NCBI GenBank assembly: GCA_002470695.1
Contig: DKNM01000052.1
Coordinates: forward strand, 1-9,510
From: Candidatus Neomicrothrix sp. UBA7388
GTDB taxonomy: Bacteria; Actinomycetota; Acidimicrobiia; Acidimicrobiales; Poriferisodalaceae
Direction of reading: 5' to 3'
Length of the DNA stretch: 9,510 nucleotides
Part shown: one piece after another, positions 7,591 through 9,510 of the stretch
How positions within the stretch are numbered: the first letter of the stretch is position 1
Layout of the letters: each line of letters begins with the position of its first letter
The notes under the pieces: model-generated
Told to the model about the DNA's origin: nothing
Database searches by the model: none
Seen by the model: the letters and a program-made list of their open reading frames with translations, nothing else
Program-made: the position numbers and the translations under genes

Positions 7591-9216
7591 TTACATCCTG
7601 AAGACGCCGAAACCCTCGGCGCCTTCTACTTTGTTGTTGCTGCAGGCAGAGAGAGATAAGGCAATCACGTCTCGCGTGTCTCGCGGGTCGATGATACCGT
7701 CGTCTGTCACTCGGCCAGATGCGTACAGCGCTAGCGATTTGAGTTCGTGATAGTGCTCGACCGACTCAGTCATTTTGCGATCGGCCTCCTCGTCAAATTC
7801 GACGCCTTTTCGTGCAGCCTGACCCCGACGGACAAGCGACATTACGCCGGCGATCTGCTTAGGGCCCATGATCGCAATTTTGGCAGTAGGCCATAAATAG
7901 GTGAAACGCGTGTTGAAGGCACGCCCTGACATCCCATAGTTGCCAGCTCCGTAGCTATTGCCAAGAATCACCGTTATGTGCGGAACCATCGAATTTGAAA
8001 CCGCGTTAATCATTTTGGAGCCGTTTTTCACTATCCCGGAATGCTCGAAATCTTTACCAACCATGTAGCCAGTGATGTTTTGAAGAAAAATAATCGGTAT
8101 GTCTTGCTGGTTGCAGAGCTGAATAAATTGGGCTGCTTTTTCGCTGCTCTCGCTAAATAGGGGGCCGTTGTTACCGATCAGGCCAACTGGATAGCCATGA
8201 ATGGATGCCCATCCGCAGATAGCTGTTGTTCCGTAGCGTGCTTTGAATTCTTCGAAACGGGATCCGTCGACGATTCGCGCAATCACTTCACGGCAGTCGA
8301 TAAGTGCCTGTAAATCTCTAGGCATTAAGCCAAGTAACTCTTCCGGGTCATGCACAGGGGCATCTCCGGGCATTGATGGCTCGGGTCCTAACTTTCGCCA
8401 GTTCAAGTGCCTTACAACTTCGCGACACATCCGAAGAGCTTCAGCTTCATCTTCCGCTAAATAATCTGCGAGACCAGAAACTTCAGCGTGCATTTGAGCG
8501 CCACCGAGCGTCTCGTCGTCGCTATCTTCACCTGTTGCCATCTTCACTAGGGGGGGTCCACCAAGGAAAACTTTTGACTGGTTCCGAACGAAGATGTTGT
8601 AGTCGCTCATGCCTGGTTGATAGGCACCACCTGCGGTTGAACTTCCGAATACCACTGAAACTGAGGGGATACGTAACTTCGACAACTCAGTTACGTCGTA
8701 GAAAAGTCGACCGGATTCGGCGAAGTGATCGCTTTGCTCAATCATCTGTCTTTCCGGGTCCTCATCGCCGCGCAGATCGCCACCAGCTGATTCCACGAAT
8801 TGGATATACGGCATCCGATTTTGTCGAGCGATTTCGATAGCTCTCATTAGTTTGCGCCCCGCTACTTGGGTGATTGCGCCGCCCAAGACGGTCGGGTCGT
8901 TACCTTCAATCACACATTCGACGCCTTCGATTACTCCGATGCCCATTACAAGTCCTCCGCCTACTGCGTAATTCGTGCAATAACCGGCGAGAGAACTTAT
9001 TTCGAAAAATGGAGCGTCGGCGTCAAGCACCATTTGTATCCGCTCTCGCACAGGCATTTTGCCTCGACTGCGCATGCGCTCCATGGAGGCAGGGCCCCCG
9101 CCGGCGGACGCCTCATCGTGTAATTCCTCAATTACTGCCAACTGTTCGAGCATGTCTTGGCGATTTTTTTCAAACCAATCTGCACTTACATCGACATGGG
9201 ATTGGAGTACTGCCAC
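7591..9216 (-). CDS. acyl-CoA carboxylase beta subunit (carboxyltransferase), MCC/GCC type
   Basis: This subunit moves the carboxyl group from carboxybiotin to an acyl-CoA. The frame is open from a TTG at 9231, but I chose the GTG at 9216 (541 residues) because AGGGAG sits six bases upstream of it. In numbering from the GTG, the N-terminal half has the first oxyanion-hole segment STAGGAYQPGMSD (193-205) and VFLGGPPLVKMATGE (216-230). The C-terminal half has FLQNITGYMVG (377-387), a signature of methylcrotonyl- and geranyl-CoA carboxylases rather than propionyl-CoA enzymes, and the second oxyanion-hole segment SYGAGNYGMSGRAF (421-434). The first half carries FVESAGGDLRGDEDP (140-154), which differs from the usual methylcrotonyl-CoA carboxylase sequence as I recall it. 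The protein may therefore belong to a related branch with another substrate. It forms an operon with the alpha subunit, giving one complete carboxylase. No leucine-catabolism partner is present in the window. Confidence 0.95.
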   Translation of the reverse strand: MAVLQSHVDVSADWFEKNRQDMLEQLAVIEELHDEASAGGGPASMERMRSRGKMPVRERIQMVLDADAPFFEISSLAGYCTNYAVGGGLVMGIGVIEGVECVIEGNDPTVLGGAITQVAGRKLMRAIEIARQNRMPYIQFVESAGGDLRGDEDPERQMIEQSDHFAESGRLFYDVTELSKLRIPSVSVVFGSSTAGGAYQPGMSDYNIFVRNQSKVFLGGPPLVKMATGEDSDDETLGGAQMHAEVSGLADYLAEDEAEALRMCREVVRHLNWRKLGPEPSMPGDAPVHDPEELLGLMPRDLQALIDCREVIARIVDGSRFEEFKARYGTTAICGWASIHGYPVGLIGNNGPLFSESSEKAAQFIQLCNQQDIPIIFLQNITGYMVGKDFEHSGIVKNGSKMINAVSNSMVPHITVILGNSYGAGNYGMSGRAFNTRFTYLWPTAKIAIMGPKQIAGVMSLVRRGQAARKGVEFDEEADRKMTESVEHYHELKSLALYASGRVTDDGIIDPRDTRDVIALSLSACSNNKVEGAEGFGVFRM

Positions 9217-9222
9217 CCTTTT

Positions 9223-9228
9223 CTCCCT
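9223..9228 (-). promoter_or_regulatory. Shine-Dalgarno deciding the carboxyltransferase start
   Basis: On the minus strand AGGGAG is followed by six bases and then GTG at 9216-9214, an ideal spacing. The alternative TTG at 9231-9229 lies just upstream of this site and has no ribosome binding site of its own, so the GTG is preferred. Confidence 0.6.
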
Positions 9229-9252
9229 CAAAACGCGTTCTTCAACATCCGA

Positions 9253-9281
9253 TTCCTAGGTGAAACCGGGGCTGAGAGCAA
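9253..9281 (-). promoter_or_regulatory. weak candidate promoter of the carboxylase operon
   Basis: On the minus strand TTGCTC (9281-9276) and TAGGAA (9258-9253) are separated by exactly 17 bases. They resemble a weak sigma-70-type promoter and would put the transcript start some 30 bases before the GTG start. Both boxes are poor matches to consensus, so this may be chance. Confidence 0.2.
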
Positions 9282-9315
9282 GCGCGTTCGCTAAACATCG
9301 GCCAAACTTGCCTCC

Positions 9316-9510
9316 GTGAATGGGCAATCAGTTAGCTTCCCTTGGACTCCAAATGTGCATCGCATAGCGCGCCCTGATGTGGGCAGAAACTATGCGCTGT
9401 GGATTGATGTACCTCCGACCTATGATCCAAACGGAGATGAAGCACATCCTCTTTACTTATGTTTCGACGCAATGTGGACATACGGGACTGTTGTCGACAC
9501 GGTCCGTCTT
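9316..9510 (+). CDS. putative esterase / alpha-beta hydrolase, N-terminal fragment
   Basis: A frame beginning with GTG at 9316 stays open to the window end (65 codons); an in-frame TAA at 9292 excludes a start further upstream. The visible part contains NYALWIDVPPTYDP (25-38) and then HPLYLCFDAMWTYGTVVDTVRL (44-65, given here as its two ends HPLYLCFDA and TVVDTVRL). This resembles the opening of the putative-esterase family (PF00756-like, alpha/beta hydrolases related to esterase D and to predicted hydrolases). In that family a tyrosine-rich strand with a PPxY turn precedes the first core strand and an aspartate. The nucleophile serine and catalytic triad would lie beyond the window and cannot be checked. 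No clear Shine-Dalgarno precedes the GTG. The gene diverges from the carboxylase operon across about 100 bp, so shared control is possible. If it is a thioesterase or carboxylesterase it could feed or drain acyl compounds, but this is a guess. Confidence 0.6.
   Translation, partial: MNGQSVSFPWTPNVHRIARPDVGRNYALWIDVPPTYDPNGDEAHPLYLCFDAMWTYGTVVDTVRL

Noticed and set aside
2493..9216. Leucine degradation (liu) cluster
   Set aside because: The carboxylase type fits, but no isovaleryl-CoA dehydrogenase or HMG-CoA lyase is present, and the crotonase active site is isomerase-like rather than that of a methylglutaconyl-CoA hydratase.
9217..9231. TTG start for the carboxyltransferase at 9231
   Set aside because: The AGGGAG ribosome binding site sits just inside it, at ideal distance from the GTG at 9216, and the five extra residues add nothing conserved.
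1..9510. CRISPR array, mobile element, tRNA/rRNA, toxin-antitoxin or phage-defence system
   Set aside because: I found no regularly spaced repeats, transposase or terminal inverted repeats, tRNA-like cloverleaf or defence-type domains; nearly all the sequence is accounted for by metabolic and transport genes.

Overview
This window looks like part of a chromosome from a bacterium of middling GC content (about half, by eye). The biotin carboxylase fused to its biotin carrier domain, the paired carboxyltransferase, the soluble cytochrome P450, the PhyH oxygenase and the GTG starts fit a lipid- or terpenoid-metabolising actinobacterium, possibly an environmental or marine lineage. That placement is inference: the window has no rRNA, tRNA or marker gene.

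Layout. On the minus strand, 1184-2404 encodes a cytochrome P450, followed after 44 bp by an MFS transporter (1139 down to 1, cut by the window edge). An 88-bp divergent region (2405-2492) separates this pair from a plus-strand series: a crotonase-fold protein with an isomerase-like active site (2493-3200), a DHA2-type MFS transporter (3209-4606, 8 bp later) and a PhyH-type Fe(II)/2-oxoglutarate oxygenase (4674-5552). Converging on it from the right is a two-gene minus-strand operon: a 541-residue carboxyltransferase (7591-9216, GTG start) followed 8 bp later by a 661-residue biotin carboxylase/carrier subunit (5597-7582). Together they form one biotin-dependent acyl-CoA carboxylase of the methylcrotonyl/geranyl-CoA type. 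A divergent plus-strand gene resembling putative esterases begins at 9316 and runs off the window.

How the genes may work together. Two oxygenases of unrelated chemistry (P450 and PhyH), a CoA-ester double-bond isomerase, an acyl-CoA carboxylase and a possible esterase would suit oxidation and breakdown of a branched or isoprenoid hydrophobic compound, with two transporters moving the substrate or product. Each family call is well supported by motifs; the shared pathway and its substrate are guesses. The window has no transcriptional regulator, acyl-CoA dehydrogenase, thiolase, ferredoxin or HMG-CoA lyase, so any pathway would be incomplete here.

I found no CRISPR array, insertion sequence, RNA gene, phage gene or defence system, and no gene-free stretch over 300 bases. 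I see ordinary accessory catabolism or modification genes rather than a clearly new system. The best leads are the divergent control region at 2405-2492 and the unassigned carboxylase/oxygenase neighbourhood.
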